From: an uncultured Bacilli bacterium
Lineage (GTDB): Bacteria > Bacillota_I > Bacilli_A > RF39 > UBA660
Assembly: GCA_934130175.1 (NCBI GenBank)
Contig: CAKOXP010000011.1
Span: 1 to 50,978, forward strand
DNA: 50,978 nt
Reading direction: 5' to 3'
The first letter of the stretch is position 1, and every line of letters begins with the position of its first letter. Under the pieces are notes generated by a model. It worked only from the letters and a program-made list of their open reading frames with translations, searched no databases and was not told the origin of the DNA. Both the position numbers and the translations under genes were made by a program. Shown in pieces: positions 49,957-50,978 of the stretch.

Positions 49957-50751
49957 ATACATATAAACAACTGTATATGGTTGGATTGTGCTTGTTGTAA
50001 ATGCTTTACCTTCACCTGTTGCACCAGACTTAGTTGTTGATTGAGTTGCAGTTGATAAAGATGGAATCGTTCCTGTTACTGTATGTGCATGGGTATTTGT
50101 GTATAAAACATTCCAAAAGTAGTATTGACCTGTACCATATGCTGTTTTTCCACTTAAACTAGAATTAGTAGATGTTGTATTGGTTCCTCCATATAATGTA
50201 CCTGTTGAATCTGATGTTTCTGTAGCAAACCATGTTGATGTAGTATTAGAAGCAGTCCAATTGTTTACACTTTTAGTACTAGTAGTATGAGTATGACTAA
50301 TATCATGTGTATGACTTGGTAAATTAGCAGTTGTAAGTGTTGTAGATACAGATGAGGAACCACCCGTTGTTCCTGCTTTATATGTAGAACCATCACTTCC
50401 AATTAAAGTTTTTCCTGAGCCATATGCTACCCATGTCGTAGTTTTACCAAATGATTTAAATCGATTTTGTACAGCAGTAACTGATGAATCTGTTTCACTT
50501 ATATAAATACTTCCTACTGGATATATTGTATCTATGATATTTGTTTTTAAATTAGTAAGTTGAGTATTAAATTTAGTACATGTTCCATCGATTGCTGCTT
50601 GAACATTATCTACTCCTAATGATGAATTATCTGAGTAACCTATTCTGTTAGCACTAATTGCATATGTTGTTGCGGCATACATTCCAATACCAGATAGTGA
50701 CAATCCCATAATAAGTCCAATAACTAAAGTTATAATAATTTTTCTGTTCAT
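49942..50751 (-). CDS. Membrane-anchored phage tail-fibre/collar-like surface protein
   Basis: A 269-residue protein. N-terminal helix (IIITLVIGLIMGLSLSGIGMY) and a short DNVQAAIDGTC linker common in exported proteins of such bacteria. From about residue 75 it resembles phage tail collar/Gp10 C-terminal domains: TIYPVGSIYIS, TTWVAYGSGKTLIGSDGSTYKAG, LPSHTHDISHTHTTSTK, and a closing STIQPYTVVYMYKRTA. The His-Thr-His repeats match metal-binding fibre tips. This is a phage adhesin domain on a cellular anchor. Start ATG at 50751 with AGGTGTC. A G9 run sits in its promoter region. Confidence 0.78.
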   Translation of the reverse strand: MNRKIIITLVIGLIMGLSLSGIGMYAATTYAISANRIGYSDNSSLGVDNVQAAIDGTCTKFNTQLTNLKTNIIDTIYPVGSIYISETDSSVTAVQNRFKSFGKTTTWVAYGSGKTLIGSDGSTYKAGTTGGSSSVSTTLTTANLPSHTHDISHTHTTSTKSVNNWTASNTTSTWFATETSDSTGTLYGGTNTTSTNSSLSGKTAYGTGQYYFWNVLYTNTHAHTVTGTIPSLSTATQSTTKSGATGEGKAFTTSTIQPYTVVYMYKRTA

Positions 50752-50783
50752 TTTAAGACACCTACTTTACTATATCTAAAGCC

Positions 50784-50814
50784 ATTATAACCCCCCCCCA
50801 GATGAAAAAATCAA
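50784..50814 (-). promoter_or_regulatory. Promoter region with G9 homopolymer in the spacer
   Basis: Minus strand: TTGATT (50809-50814), spacer of 19 bp containing nine consecutive G (50791-50799), TATAAT (50784-50789), ~33 bp before the start codon. The -10 is perfect; the -35 is weak and overlaps the stem of a terminator. Loss of two G would give the optimal 17-bp spacer. Confidence 0.6.
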
Positions 50815-50834
50815 GCACAAATTGATGCTTGATT
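50809..50834 (-). terminator. Intrinsic terminator of a gene to the right of the window
   Basis: aatcaagca / tgcttgatt, 9-bp perfect stem with T6 on the minus strand. Confidence 0.75.
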
Positions 50835-50858
50835 AACGGTAAATTATTTATTTAACTT

Positions 50859-50878
50859 CCCGTTTTTTTACTAACGGG
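50859..50878. repeat. Small hairpin cccgtt / aacggg
   Basis: 6-bp perfect inverted repeat with an 8-nt T-rich loop; no strong U tract, so its role is unclear. Confidence 0.4.
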
Positions 50879-50915
50879 ATTTTAATTTTGGAATTCTATG
50901 GGGAAAAATCTTTTT

Positions 50916-50961
50916 ATTAGTCAAGGGTGAACGCATGTGAACTTGTATACCCTTGACTAAT
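50916..50961. repeat. 13-bp perfect inverted repeat
   Basis: attagtcaagggt (50916-50928) and acccttgactaat (50949-50961) around a 20-nt centre. Each arm carries outward TTGACTAAT, the same -35 string seen before the three surface-protein genes. It may be an operator, an RNA hairpin or a recombination site. The window ends 17 bp later. Confidence 0.6.
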
Positions 50962-50978
50962 TTCTTATTTTATATAAT

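Overview
The window is about 51 kb of very AT-rich DNA from a low-GC Gram-positive bacterium (Bacillota, Bacilli side). UGA is used as a stop and Trp is UGG, so this is the standard bacterial code and not a Mycoplasma. The gene order valS - SPOR-domain gene - radC - mreC - mreD - spoIVFA - spoIVFB matches the Bacillus subtilis valS-spoIIB-radC-mreBCD-spoIVFA-spoIVFB block. Two CotZ/ExsY-like coat genes, a KinB-like kinase and Spo0A-type boxes point to an endospore former or recent descendant. I infer an uncultured gut lineage near the Erysipelotrichia/RF39-like Bacilli; no 16S rRNA is present to confirm this.

Layout. 0-9.5 kb: two copies, about 7.9 kb apart, of a surface-protein gene with duplicated flanks. 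Between them lie rluB, a small coat-like protein, a sensor kinase, an EIIB-like protein, the CotZ pair, a RodA/FtsW gene and an Rpn-type nuclease. 9.5-14.2 kb: a lipid glycosyltransferase, a PrsW-like membrane protease, a small helical protein and RNase R. 14.4-20.3 kb: an accessory island with a MobV relaxase, a candidate oriT, a KilA-N protein, a transglutaminase-GNAT fusion and a recombinase-tail protein, abutting tRNA-Thr. 20.3-28.2 kb: tRNA-Ala, the spoIVF/mre/radC/valS block and a T-box leader. 28.2-34 kb: a kinase-like protein, an ABC exporter, dCMP deaminase, a phosphodiesterase and a cyclophilin. 34-37.1 kb: an M23 endolysin and holin, a third surface-protein paralog, a YjcZ-like peptide and tRNA-Gly/Cys. 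37-47.6 kb: envelope proteins, a secreted nuclease, a three-gene activase operon, an ABC-F ATPase and two kinase-like proteins. 47.6-51 kb: a roughly 630-nt structured noncoding RNA, a cell-wall hydrolase, a sirtuin and a membrane-anchored tail-fibre-like protein behind a G9 tract.

The most interesting theme is surface diversification. The two duplicated surface proteins end in 81-nt blocks that differ at 34 positions. No difference is synonymous, 32 lie in codon positions 1-2, and 27 have adenine in one copy. This is the signature of a diversity-generating retroelement acting in trans, because no reverse transcriptase or template repeat is in the window. Separately, the tail-fibre-like gene has a G9 run between a -35-like and a perfect -10 hexamer, the architecture of a phase-variable promoter. 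The second highlight is the ~630-nt RNA, with a perfect consensus promoter, an intrinsic terminator and long complementary arms; it resembles the large ornate RNAs (ROOL/OLE/GOLLD class) but I cannot assign it.
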